Of a stretch of 64,000 nt of DNA, positions 6,565 through 12,572 are shown piece after piece (position 1 is the stretch's first letter; every line of letters starts with the position of its first letter). The notes under the pieces are model-generated. The model did no database searches. It saw only the letters and a list, made by a program, of their open reading frames with translations, and had not been told where the DNA came from. This DNA comes from a virus. Where the stretch lies: positions 1 through 64,000 of IMG/VR virus record IMGVR_UViG_3300044655_001269, one strand, 5' to 3'. Made by a program: the position numbers and the translations under genes.

Positions 6565-6768
6565 ATGTTAGACACAAACGCACAAGGTGATGTGATTGAA
6601 AACTACGGTTTGATTACGCTAAACCATTCTTATTGGGAATGTGAATGTAATGACAATTATGTTAGACCGAAATCTCAATTAGCGTGTAGCAAATGCGATG
6701 CAAATCATGAGGACTGCGCAGACGCATACGAAGAAACCGTACAACGAGAAATATATAAAACGATTTAA
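6565..6768 (+). CDS. small Cys-rich, zinc-ribbon-like protein
   Basis: A 67-residue protein with C-E-C (residues 28 and 30), C-S-K-C (45 and 48) and C54, spaced like a small zinc ribbon. Such proteins often act as nucleic-acid or protein adaptors in phages. Class A leader. The metal-binding reading is inference from cysteine spacing. Confidence 0.7.
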   Translation: MLDTNAQGDVIENYGLITLNHSYWECECNDNYVRPKSQLACSKCDANHEDCADAYEETVQREIYKTI

Positions 6769-6771
6769 TGC

Positions 6772-6800
6772 TTGACAATGGGTACATCATCTTTTAGAAT
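6772..6800 (+). promoter_or_regulatory. early promoter for gene 6835
   Basis: TTGACA, 17 bp, TAGAAT, dyad GGGTACAT/ATGTACCC. Confidence 0.85.
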
Positions 6801-6834
6801 GTACCCACCTTAACAAAACAAAGAGGCACTACAA

Positions 6835-7008
6835 ATGAAAACAGTAAAAGTAACATTCTTGTTAACAGTAAACGATGACCACAAACTAGACTACTGGTTA
6901 CCCGAAGAAATCAACGAAAGATTAACTGGTGATGAAGAAATCTTAGATTATACGATTGAAACAGTCCCAGACGATGTAGAAAGAATTATCACACACGAAG
7001 AATATTAA
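6835..7008 (+). CDS. small acidic protein, unknown
   Basis: A 57-residue acidic protein (MKTVKVTFLLTVNDDHKL..., ending THEEY), a beta strand followed by acidic helices. It has its own promoter and a class B leader (AAGAGGCACTACAA) with AGAGG 9 nt before ATG, which is why it is called although short. Confidence 0.75.
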   Translation: MKTVKVTFLLTVNDDHKLDYWLPEEINERLTGDEEILDYTIETVPDDVERIITHEEY

Positions 7009-7010
7009 AG

Positions 7011-7039
7011 TTGACAAGGTGGTTCTTATATGAGATACT
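7011..7039 (+). promoter_or_regulatory. early promoter for gene 7076
   Basis: TTGACA, 17 bp, GATACT, dyad GTGGTTCT/AGAGCCAC with one G.T. Confidence 0.8.
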
Positions 7040-7075
7040 AGAGCCACTTTAACAAAGCACTACGGAGAATAGAAA

Positions 7076-7258
7076 ATGATTACAATTAAAAACATAGACT
7101 GGGCGTTACTAAGAGAACAAAAAGAATGGTTACTGAACAATGGTTCAGACCACGCAATGGGTTTGGCACACTTCTTAGACTTCATTCAAGATGATGCAGT
7201 AGCCAATCAAGGCTTTAGTATCGATGAAGTGTTTGGTGATTATTTACTAGAAGACTAA
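7076..7258 (+). CDS. small acidic protein, unknown
   Basis: A 60-residue protein (MITIKNIDWALLREQKEWLL...), helical and acidic. The leader is GCACTACGGAGAATAGAAA with GGAG 9 nt before ATG. The stop lies in CTAAAAGATAAT. Function unknown. Confidence 0.7.
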   Translation: MITIKNIDWALLREQKEWLLNNGSDHAMGLAHFLDFIQDDAVANQGFSIDEVFGDYLLED

Positions 7259-7268
7259 AAGATAATGC

Positions 7269-7297
7269 TTGACTTTGGGTACATTCGCCTTTACAAT
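7269..7297 (+). promoter_or_regulatory. early promoter for gene 7334
   Basis: TTGACT, 17 bp, TACAAT, 9-bp dyad GGGTACATT/AATGTACCC. Confidence 0.85.
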
Positions 7298-7333
7298 GTA
7301 CCCACCTTAACAAAGCACTACGGAGTAAAGACA

Positions 7334-7717
7334 ATGGCATACATTAGCAAAGAACAAAAAGAGTTGAAAGCAGTAAGATTAAGAGCATTAGCAAAAGAAT
7401 ACGGTATCAAAGCAACTGTGGCGCGTAAACATTGCTACACCATCGTTCTTAATATACAAGGTGGTAAAATCGACTTCTATGGCGCGTTAAAAGAAGTAGA
7501 CAGTAACTACAGCAAAGATTATATACAAGTCAATCCTTATTGGTTAGACGACCAGTTTAACAAAGGCGTTGCACACGAGTTCTTGACTAAAGCACTTGAA
7601 ATCATGAATGAAGGCAACTATGATAATAGTGACATTATGACAGATTATCACGATAGAGGCTGGTATGTTGACATCAATGTTGGACAGTGGAACAAAGCAT
7701 ACGCATTAGCGGCTTAA
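7334..7717 (+). CDS. phage protein, unknown
   Basis: A 127-residue protein starting MAYISKEQKELKAVRLRALA, with a basic N-terminal helix that could contact nucleic acid, then an alpha/beta domain ending in aromatic residues (GWYVDINVGQW). The start follows the class A leader; an upstream in-frame start at 7265 lies in the promoter and is rejected. Similar MAYISKEQK proteins occur in many phages without known function. Confidence 0.75.
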   Translation: MAYISKEQKELKAVRLRALAKEYGIKATVARKHCYTIVLNIQGGKIDFYGALKEVDSNYSKDYIQVNPYWLDDQFNKGVAHEFLTKALEIMNEGNYDNSDIMTDYHDRGWYVDINVGQWNKAYALAA

Positions 7718-7725
7718 TATATAAC

Positions 7726-7754
7726 TTGACAATGTGGTGATTATCTTTTAGACT
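7726..7754 (+). promoter_or_regulatory. early promoter for gene 7789
   Basis: TTGACA, 17 bp, TAGACT, dyad GTGGTGAT/ATCACCAC with TTATCTTTTAG in the loop. Confidence 0.85.
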
Positions 7755-7788
7755 ATCACCACCTTAACAAAGCAAAGAGGCACTACAA

Positions 7789-8034
7789 ATGAAAATCTAT
7801 ACAATAACATTAACAGAAAATGCAGTAGAAAGAATATTTGACCTTATCAGTCATGTTAGAGGCACAGAGTATCTAGCATTCATTGATGAAACTGTAACTG
7901 AATTGGAAATACCTTTGAATGCTGATGACAATGAACGTGTTGAACAAGCATTGAATGATACTGAATTTAGCCACCCTTACTTATGGGCAGTAATTGCAAA
8001 ACGTGCATTAGATGAACAATTAACAAACCAATAA
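7789..8034 (+). CDS. small acidic protein, paralogue of gene 747
   Basis: An 81-residue acidic protein (MKIYTITLTENAVERIFDLI...) sharing with the product of 747 the ITLTE opening, an acidic centre and a final helix (AVIAKRALDEQ). Class B leader (AAGAGGCACTACAA). Function unknown; duplication is inferred from the shared pattern only. Confidence 0.75.
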   Translation: MKIYTITLTENAVERIFDLISHVRGTEYLAFIDETVTELEIPLNADDNERVEQALNDTEFSHPYLWAVIAKRALDEQLTNQ

Positions 8035-8074
8035 AACACTCACTGCCAAGGACGGCAACCCTAAAAGATAATGC

Positions 8075-8103
8075 TTGACAATATTGCAATTATCTTTTAG
8101 AAT
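8075..8103 (+). promoter_or_regulatory. promoter of tRNA-Met and hairpin-RNA transcript
   Basis: TTGACA, 17 bp, TAGAAT, flanked by CTAAAAGATAAT (8061) and containing ATTATCTTTTAG (8089). It reads into tRNA-Met, a 46-codon gene and the antisense hairpins. Confidence 0.8.
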
Positions 8104-8110
8104 ATACAAA

Positions 8111-8187
8111 TGCCATTATAGCATAACGGTTAATGCCGCGTACTCATAATGCGTAAGATCGGGGTTCGAATCCCTGTAATGGCACCA
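8111..8187 (+). tRNA. tRNA-Met (CAT)
   Basis: A full cloverleaf: acceptor TGCCATT/AATGGCA, anticodon loop CTCATAA (anticodon CAT), T-arm with GGTTCGAATCCC, and an encoded CCA. The anticodon stem has two G.T pairs. CAT could also be lysidine-modified and read Ile AUA; the first pair T-A is unlike an initiator. The tRNA starts about 8 nt after the -10, so it is the 5' end of its transcript. Confidence 0.9.
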
Positions 8188-8208
8188 ACTAACATAAAGG
8201 TAAAGACA

Positions 8209-8349
8209 ATGACAGCAAAAAGCAAATTAAAGATAAGACAAGCAAAACGTGAACAATTCGTTGAAGACTACATAAGATACTTTCTATCCACTGGCATTGC
8301 GTTGAATAGAACCCAGTCAAAGAAAGTAATCAAACAGTTTTACTCTTAA
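8209..8349 (+). CDS. small basic protein, unknown
   Basis: A 46-residue, strongly basic protein (MTAKSKLKIRQAKREQFVED..., about 12 Lys/Arg), predicted helical and possibly nucleic-acid binding. It follows the tRNA with ribosome site AAAGGTAAAG and precedes the antisense-loop RNA in the same transcript. The second such RNA (13.6 kb) also follows a small basic protein gene. Confidence 0.65.
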   Translation: MTAKSKLKIRQAKREQFVEDYIRYFLSTGIALNRTQSKKVIKQFYS

Positions 8350-8361
8350 GGGAGAAAGAAC

Positions 8362-8496
8362 ATGAACCAGATAATTCGTTGTGTTAAGGTAGTACCCGTC
8401 AATACAGGAGTAGTGCCTTGTATTGGCAACCCAGATAGATTAGCAGGAGTAGTGCCTTGCGGATCTATCACCCAAAGGAGGCTAGTATCGGAGTAG
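8362..8496 (+). CDS. possible 44-residue peptide over the hairpin RNA
   Basis: An ATG behind a good site (AAGGGAGAAAGAAC) opens 44 codons with repeated GVVPC segments, ending at TAG in the third hairpin loop. The repeats arise because the RNA motif GGAGTAGTGCCTTG is read in the same frame twice. The palindromic stems explain the sequence better than coding constraint, so this may be a leader peptide or not translated at all. Confidence 0.3.
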   Translation: MNQIIRCVKVVPVNTGVVPCIGNPDRLAGVVPCGSITQRRLVSE

Positions 8497-8560
8497 TGCC
8501 TGATATTAGCACCTGATGTACTCTCACCTCGCCCAGTTCTTGTAGCTGGGCATTTTTTTG
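8395..8560 (+). ncRNA. antisense-loop RNA, locus 1 (three hairpins)
   Basis: Three successive hairpins with unrelated stems present the same apex: GG-AGTAGTG-CC with a bulged T on the 3' side. They lie at 8400-8425 (CAATACA/TGTATTG), 8434-8469 (GATAGAT/ATCTATC plus GCA/TGC) and 8481-8510 (GCTAGTATC/GATATTAGC). The common string GTAGTGCCT is the exact complement of AGGCACTAC, the class B translation leader, and GTAGTGC complements GCACTAC in class A leaders. An intrinsic terminator follows. I infer a trans-acting regulator or sponge for early mRNAs. Confidence 0.7.
8531..8559 (+). terminator. intrinsic terminator
   Basis: GCCCAG-TTCTTGTAG-CTGGGC followed by ATTTTTTTG. It ends the tRNA-Met/hairpin-RNA transcript. 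Confidence 0.85.
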
Positions 8561-8573
8561 TCTAGGAGATTAT

Positions 8574-9236
8574 ATGAAGATAACAGAAAAGAAACAATAC
8601 TGCTACGATATGTTAAATTCCAAGGTCGAATTGGATACTAACTGGTTAATACAAGAAGTGTTTAGTAACCATGAAAATTGGGACTTAAAATGCGGAGATG
8701 GTGTGTCGCATATATCAATAGCCAAATCACCAAACCATCCGACTAAATGTTTTTATATCCATCGTGTTGACGGTACGTTTACTGATATAGGAATAGGTGC
8801 GGCATTATCACCACCAAAGCCATATCAGAAAATTGCAATGGCTTGCAGAACCGCAATACTTCCTAGTATAGACCTATTCCGAGAAACCGTTAATTATGGT
8901 AAACAACAATGTACAATAACCAATACCGTGTTAACACGGGATAATTCACACATAGACCATCATACACCACAGTTTAACGAGATAGTCAAAGATTGGATAG
9001 CTAACGCATCATTTACTTACGATGACCTTGTGTTTATTGTCGATAAAGCCATTGATAAAAACGTCGATAACAGTAGTATAACATCATTCACTAATCAAGA
9101 ATTAGCAAATGATTTTAGAAAGTATCATGATTCCGTTGCAGTTCTTAGGTGTATAACTGGTAAAGAGAATCTCAGACGCGAGAAAACAACTGCATTAGCT
9201 GACCATTTTACTATTCTTAAAAATAGTAAAAGATAA
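8574..9236 (+). CDS. DUF3223 (DCL)-like protein
   Basis: A 220-residue protein. The N-terminal part (MLNSKVEL near 13-20; GVSHISIAKS; KCFYIHRVDGTFTDIG near 58-73) matches the DUF3223 pattern in which G-I-x-x-F/I-x-V is followed by C-F-x-I-x-R-x-D-G-x-x-x-D. The second half has the family's R-x-T-V...C-x-I-T-N region and an HIDHHTPQF motif near residues 126-134, which resembles a histidine metal site, so an HNH-like nuclease role is possible but unproven. It follows the terminator at 8531 with ribosome site AGGAGATTAT. It ends in SKR-stop encoded by GTAAAAGATAAT. Confidence 0.65.
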   Translation: MKITEKKQYCYDMLNSKVELDTNWLIQEVFSNHENWDLKCGDGVSHISIAKSPNHPTKCFYIHRVDGTFTDIGIGAALSPPKPYQKIAMACRTAILPSIDLFRETVNYGKQQCTITNTVLTRDNSHIDHHTPQFNEIVKDWIANASFTYDDLVFIVDKAIDKNVDNSSITSFTNQELANDFRKYHDSVAVLRCITGKENLRREKTTALADHFTILKNSKR

Positions 9237-9239
9237 TAG

Positions 9240-9268
9240 TTGACAACTGGGTATAGTTCAACTATACT
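9240..9268 (+). promoter_or_regulatory. early promoter for gene 9305
   Basis: TTGACA, 17 bp, TATACT, dyad GGGTATAG/CTATACCC. Confidence 0.85.
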
Positions 9269-9304
9269 ATACCCACCTTAACAAAGCACTACGGAGTAAT
9301 TAAA

Positions 9305-9718
9305 ATGGCAACAAGAAGCACAATCGCAATGGTATTACCAAACGGAACAATTCAATCAATTTACTGCCACTGGGACGGCTACCTAGACGGGGTAGGTCAA
9401 ACCTTAGCAGAACACTACAACAAAAGAAAAACAATCCAACTACTTGCCAATGGTGACGTTAGTTCACTAAAAGATTTCGTAGGACATAAGCATGACTTCA
9501 ACCGTTCAGTTAAAGTCAAAAGCACCACGTTCTATGGACGTGATAGAGGCGAAACTGGCATTGAAAGTCGTAACCATGCCAATGTAGATGAATGGCTTAG
9601 ATTCCGTGATGGTGGCGAATACTTCTACCTGCTACAAGGCAAACAATGGTGGTATTGCAACTGCTATGATGTAACAGAACTAACACCAATAGTTATTGGA
9701 TTATTAACAAAAGACTAA
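9305..9718 (+). CDS. conserved phage protein (MATRSTIAM family)
   Basis: A 137-residue protein of a widespread phage family of unknown function, recognised by its start MATRSTIAMVLPNGTIQSIY and the following CHWDGYLDGVGQTLAEHY. The central and C-terminal parts carry many aromatics (KQWWYCNCYDV). Class A leader. A divergent relative is encoded at 3963. Confidence 0.8.
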   Translation: MATRSTIAMVLPNGTIQSIYCHWDGYLDGVGQTLAEHYNKRKTIQLLANGDVSSLKDFVGHKHDFNRSVKVKSTTFYGRDRGETGIESRNHANVDEWLRFRDGGEYFYLLQGKQWWYCNCYDVTELTPIVIGLLTKD

Positions 9719-9728
9719 AAGATAATAG

Positions 9729-9757
9729 TTGACAACTGGGTATAGTTCAACTATACT
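9729..9757 (+). promoter_or_regulatory. early promoter for gene 9793
   Basis: TTGACA, 17 bp, TATACT, dyad GGGTATAG/CTATACCC; nearly identical to the promoter at 9240. Confidence 0.85.
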
Positions 9758-9792
9758 ATACCCACCTTAACAAGCACTACGGAGTAAACAAC

Positions 9793-10104
9793 ATGAAAGC
9801 ATACCTAGACCAACTCGTAATGGTGAACGTATTAGACTATAACCGTTCAGAATGGCAAGATGATATATCTTACTACCAAATCAACAAAGGTTTTCAAATC
9901 GCAGTAGTTAAAAATGACAAACAACACACAGTTGATAAGTTTCAGTTTGATTACGAAACAGACGTTGTAACTGTACAAACAACGTCAGAAGTCGATAATG
10001 GCGAATGGGACGGTGAATGGTACTTGGAATTTGACGACATAACACCAGACCAACTTATCATTGAACGAGTAACCAGAGTTACCCTAGAAGAACTACAAGG
10101 GTAA
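9793..10104 (+). CDS. phage protein, unknown
   Basis: A 103-residue acidic protein rich in beta strands, ending in a short helix (VTLEELQG). Class A leader with an AACAAG variant. Its stop lies in the first base pairs of a 16-bp hairpin (10103-10143). Function unknown. Confidence 0.75.
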   Translation: MKAYLDQLVMVNVLDYNRSEWQDDISYYQINKGFQIAVVKNDKQHTVDKFQFDYETDVVTVQTTSEVDNGEWDGEWYLEFDDITPDQLIIERVTRVTLEELQG

Positions 10105-10143
10105 AGTGGCTAAAAGATAACTCAATCATCTTTTAGCCACTTT
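10103..10143 (+). terminator. 16-bp hairpin built from an inverted pair of the 12-mer
   Basis: AAAGTGGCTAAAAGAT pairs perfectly with ATCTTTTAGCCACTTT around a 9-nt loop. It could end or stabilise the transcript. No U-tract follows; ACCCGCTGTGA does. The stem core is one copy of the dispersed repeat in each orientation. Confidence 0.55.
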
Positions 10144-10189
10144 ACCCGCTGTGACATAACACACCTATACGTACACGAGAGAGCAACCA

Positions 10190-10399
10190 ATGGAAAACGC
10201 ACCCGAACTAGCCGCCACTATCATTTTTGCATTGATAATGCTATCTATATTCGCAACAGTGCTAACCTTATTCATTAAGGTTGCTTTCTGGTTTGTTATG
10301 GTCGGATTGCTTATCTTTGGTACGGTCGGAATCATTGGCAGTGGTGGCGCGGGATACCTAGTCATGTTAGCTGTCGGATATTACCTGTTCAAAAGATAA
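10190..10399 (+). CDS. small membrane protein, two or three segments
   Basis: A 69-residue, very hydrophobic protein with segments near residues 8-28 (LAATIIFALIMLSIFATVLT), 30-46 and 52-65, ending in LFKR. It lacks a promoter of its own and follows the ACCCGCTG element (TACCCGCTGTGACATAACAC). It probably inserts in the host inner membrane. Function unknown; its size and hydropathy would also fit a holin-like protein. Confidence 0.65.
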   Translation: MENAPELAATIIFALIMLSIFATVLTLFIKVAFWFVMVGLLIFGTVGIIGSGGAGYLVMLAVGYYLFKR

Positions 10400-10403
10400 C
10401 ACA

Positions 10404-10535
10404 ATGAAAACAATAATTGCAATACAATCAATCATCATAATAACACTTTTAGCCATGTTGACAATGACAGTCGAGTATGATAACATTCTTCTCGAACCTG
10501 TTAACTTAAACGGGATAATGATTTACCCAACATAG
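10404..10535 (+). CDS. small single-pass membrane protein
   Basis: A 43-residue protein: MKTIIAIQSIIIITLLAMLT forms an N-terminal anchor, followed by about 22 polar residues. It starts 4 nt after the previous stop, within the same transcript. Too short for standard gene callers, it is supported by tight spacing and a plausible topology. Confidence 0.55.
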   Translation: MKTIIAIQSIIIITLLAMLTMTVEYDNILLEPVNLNGIMIYPT

Positions 10536-10544
10536 AGGCAACCC

Positions 10545-10733
10545 ATGTGTAGAAGAACCGATGGACTAACCCAGTTTGAAGTCTACTTCGAGAAGTACGA
10601 TTACAACTTCACTAAACGTACCATTACCCAGTATGATTATATTACTATATCAGATGAAGACAATGCAAGAAAGATGGCTCATTATAAACACGGTAGTGCG
10701 ATTAACATAATCCATGTTAAACCAGCAGACTAA
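10545..10733 (+). CDS. small basic protein, unknown
   Basis: A 62-residue basic protein (MCRRTDGLTQFEVYFEKYDY...) with a beta-strand pattern and a central acidic helix. Ribosome site AGAGGCAACCC. It belongs to the operon starting upstream of 10190. Function unknown. Confidence 0.65.
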   Translation: MCRRTDGLTQFEVYFEKYDYNFTKRTITQYDYITISDEDNARKMAHYKHGSAINIIHVKPAD

Positions 10734-10745
10734 AGATTATATTAT

Positions 10746-10765
10746 GCGAGCGCGTTAGCGCGAGC
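10746..10765 (+). repeat. GCGAG/CGAGC hairpin, copy 4
   Basis: GCGAG-CGC-GTTA-GCG-CGAGC, 17 nt before the ATG of gene 10782, which has its own AAAGGAGAA site. Confidence 0.6.
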
Positions 10766-10781
10766 TGTAAAAGGAGAAACC

Positions 10782-11027
10782 ATGAACGTACTAGATCGCA
10801 TGAAAACAGACATCAACTCAGTGATAGGCTTAACACTTAGCCTAGACTTAGGAGGTTCAAAGCCTATCATTGGCGAAGTAGTCAATACCAAGCAAAGCGA
10901 ATGGAATAACCTCATAGACGGTGTAATGACTACGTGGTACTCGTATTCAGTATCTTTTGGCGACTGTTGTTATTATCCTGTAGATTGTTTAACGAAAGTT
11001 GTTGACAATGTAGGCATAAACGATTAA
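10782..11027 (+). CDS. phage protein, unknown
   Basis: An 81-residue protein with a beta-rich, glycine-containing core (GLTLSLDLGGSKPIIGEVVN). It has a strong ribosome site (AAAGGAGAAACC) behind a GCGAG hairpin. Its 3' end contains the next promoter (TTGACA at 11002). Function unknown. Confidence 0.7.
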   Translation: MNVLDRMKTDINSVIGLTLSLDLGGSKPIIGEVVNTKQSEWNNLIDGVMTTWYSYSVSFGDCCYYPVDCLTKVVDNVGIND

Positions 11028-11030
11028 ACT
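11002..11030 (+). promoter_or_regulatory. early promoter for gene 11067
   Basis: TTGACA, 17 bp, TAAACT, inside the end of gene 10782. No dyad. Confidence 0.75.
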
Positions 11031-11066
11031 ATACCCACCTTAACAAAGCACTACGGAGATACAAAG

Positions 11067-11261
11067 ATGAGCGCATTAACTACACCAGAACAAATCAACA
11101 GATTCCAGTTATTAACCTTGAAATCAGCACTTGGATTAGAAATCAAAGGATTGAAAGGTCGTGGAAAATCAGCAAACACAGTAGCTTGCCAGCTACTAGG
11201 ATTACCAAAAGGCACGAAGAAAACAATTACATACGCATACTTAGTGCAAGCAATAGGATAA
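11067..11261 (+). CDS. small basic protein, unknown
   Basis: A 64-residue basic protein (MSALTTPEQINRFQLLTLKS...GLKGRGKSANTVACQLLGLP). This pattern is recurrent in many phages, without known function; the helix-turn-like GRGKSANTVACQLLG could bind DNA. Leader GCACTACGGAGATACAAAG. Confidence 0.75.
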   Translation: MSALTTPEQINRFQLLTLKSALGLEIKGLKGRGKSANTVACQLLGLPKGTKKTITYAYLVQAIG

Positions 11262-11267
11262 AAAGAG

Positions 11268-11296
11268 TTGACAACTGGGTACATTGAGAATACAAT
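11268..11296 (+). promoter_or_regulatory. early promoter for gene 11333
   Basis: TTGACA, 17 bp, TACAAT, 9-bp dyad GGGTACATT/AATGTACCC. Confidence 0.85.
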
Positions 11297-11332
11297 GTAC
11301 CCACCTTAACAAAGCACTACAGGACAAACAAA

Positions 11333-11521
11333 ATGATTATCTTACTCGTATCACTTTACTTCACACCAGTTGACATGAACAACGATACACCAACTAAGGT
11401 GGCGCGTAACTTCACAACCACTGCTGAATGCGAATCCTACAAAGCACAAATTACACCAGCATTAAACCACGCATTAGAAGAAGGTTTAATCGGATACGCG
11501 GCAACCTGCCAATCAAAATAA
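11333..11521 (+). CDS. small protein, possible exported peptide
   Basis: A 62-residue protein with a short hydrophobic start (MIILLVSLYFTPV) and two Cys (C30 and C59) that could be bonded outside the cytoplasm. The hydrophobic stretch is short for a signal peptide, so export is uncertain. Leader class C, GCACTACAGGA. Confidence 0.65.
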   Translation: MIILLVSLYFTPVDMNNDTPTKVARNFTTTAECESYKAQITPALNHALEEGLIGYAATCQSK

Positions 11522-11524
11522 TAG

Positions 11525-11553
11525 TTGACAACTGGGTACAGAACAACTATACT
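11525..11553 (+). promoter_or_regulatory. early promoter for gene 11588
   Basis: TTGACA, 17 bp, TATACT, dyad GGGTACAG/CTGTACCC. Confidence 0.85.
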
Positions 11554-11587
11554 GTACCCACTTTAACAAAACCAAGAGGCACTACAA

Positions 11588-11746
11588 ATGAAAGAACTAT
11601 TCCCATATCAATTTAACTTCATCGGTATGTACGGTACAGAAGAAACTATCGTTATCAACGCGCAATCATCGACCAAAGCAAACGAGTTATTCGAGCAGTT
11701 CTTCCCATACGCAACCGAAGTAGAATTAGTTAAAGACTTCGCATAA
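11588..11746 (+). CDS. small protein, unknown
   Basis: A 52-residue protein (MKELFPYQFNFIGMYGTEET...), a short strand-helix-strand unit with acidic C-terminus. Own promoter and class B leader (CAAGAGGCACTACAA) justify the call despite its length. Function unknown. Confidence 0.7.
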   Translation: MKELFPYQFNFIGMYGTEETIVINAQSSTKANELFEQFFPYATEVELVKDFA

Positions 11747-11753
11747 AAAAGAT

Positions 11754-11783
11754 TTGACAACTGGGTACATTCGCCTTTATAAT
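11754..11783 (+). promoter_or_regulatory. early promoter for gene 11814
   Basis: TTGACA, 18 bp, TATAAT, 9-bp dyad GGGTACATT/AATGTACCC. Confidence 0.85.
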
Positions 11784-11813
11784 GTACCCACCTTAACCAA
11801 AAAGAGAAAAACA

Positions 11814-12032
11814 ATGAAAGAAATCATAACATCAATCATCTTATCAGTAATCACCTTAGCAAGTGCTTACTTTATCTATAGAGCAGTAGAACCAACAGTA
11901 GGCTATCAAGTAGGTTTCTGCAAAACTCTGTATAAAGGCAATAACGATAAGATAAACCAATGCCTAGACAACTATGACGAAATGCACAACCGTACTGGCA
12001 TCTATGACGAAAATGGCAAACCAGTACAATAA
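11814..12032 (+). CDS. small membrane-anchored protein
   Basis: A 72-residue protein with an N-terminal membrane segment (ITSIILSVITLASAYFIY, residues 4-21) and an outside domain with two Cys (C35, C49). The ATG follows AAAGAGAAAAAC; the leader lacks GCACTAC. Function unknown. Confidence 0.7.
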   Translation: MKEIITSIILSVITLASAYFIYRAVEPTVGYQVGFCKTLYKGNNDKINQCLDNYDEMHNRTGIYDENGKPVQ

Positions 12033-12037
12033 AACAG

Positions 12038-12066
12038 TTGACAATGAAGTAATTATCTTTTAGAAT
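12038..12066 (+). promoter_or_regulatory. early promoter for gene 12100
   Basis: TTGACA, 17 bp, TAGAAT, spacer containing ATTATCTTTTAG. Dyad weak. Confidence 0.8.
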
Positions 12067-12099
12067 ATAACCACCTTAACAAAGCACTGGAGTATTACA

Positions 12100-12276
12100 A
12101 TGAGCATCTATCAAGAAAATGGCTACCAAAACCGCAAAGACTACTTGAATAACCTAGCAGATGACTTTGGCATCGACCGCGAAACAGTCTTCTTCTACGC
12201 AAGTACACTCGGCCCAGATGAAGACTTTGACGGCTTAGTTACAAACCTTGAAGACTTAATGCTAGAAGACCACTAA
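12100..12276 (+). CDS. small acidic protein, unknown
   Basis: A 58-residue acidic protein (MSIYQENGYQNRKDYLNNLA...), predicted all-helical. The leader is a variant with GCACTGGAG (the ACG of GCACTACGGAG is missing), so it lacks the full antisense target. Function unknown. Confidence 0.7.
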   Translation: MSIYQENGYQNRKDYLNNLADDFGIDRETVFFYASTLGPDEDFDGLVTNLEDLMLEDH

Positions 12277-12283
12277 AAAACAA

Positions 12284-12312
12284 TTGACAAATCTCGCGGG
12301 TAGGCATATACT
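12284..12312 (+). promoter_or_regulatory. early promoter for gene 12348
   Basis: TTGACA, 17 bp, TATACT, dyad GCGGGTAG/CTACCCGC. Confidence 0.85.
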
Positions 12313-12347
12313 ACCCGCACCTTAACAAAACCAAGAGGCACTACCAA

Positions 12348-12506
12348 ATGAATATTGAACAATTAAGAGACGAATTAGTCGATGATGCACTAGATACCTG
12401 TTTAGAAGACGTTGGATACTTGAAAAGCATTTTACAAAGTTACTTTGCCATCGAAACCGAAGACCGTATCATACAACTACATAACGAAGCATTTGGCGAT
12501 AGATAA
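12348..12506 (+). CDS. small acidic protein, unknown
   Basis: A 52-residue acidic helical protein (MNIEQLRDELVDDALDTCLE...). Own promoter and class B leader (CAAGAGGCACTACCAA). Function unknown. Confidence 0.7.
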   Translation: MNIEQLRDELVDDALDTCLEDVGYLKSILQSYFAIETEDRIIQLHNEAFGDR

Positions 12507-12532
12507 CTAAAAGATAACTCAATGCAAGGCTT

Positions 12533-12552
12533 GCGAGCGCAAAGCGCGAGCC
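12533..12552 (+). repeat. GCGAG/CGAGC hairpin, copy 5
   Basis: GCGAG-CGC-AAA-GCG-CGAGCC, extended by CAAGGC/GCCTTG-type flanks, 20 nt before the ATG of gene 12573. Confidence 0.6.
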
Positions 12553-12572
12553 TTGTAATCAAGAGAACGACC

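Noticed and set aside
7265-7333. N-terminal extension of gene 7334
   Set aside because: The upstream start lies inside the promoter and leader of the gene, so it would not be on the transcript. The same reasoning removes extensions at 11754, 14833 and 16675.
8395-8520. CsrA-binding sponge RNA (GGA in hairpins)
   Set aside because: GGA occurs in three apexes, but the most conserved part is GTAGTGC, two copies at 13.7 kb lack GGA or place it in a stem, and complementarity to leaders explains the bulge better. It is not fully excluded.
10456-10484. Promoter (TTGACA, 17 bp, TAACAT) inside gene 10404
   Set aside because: The -10 is poor, no leader follows and it lies in coding sequence; kept only as a weak possibility.
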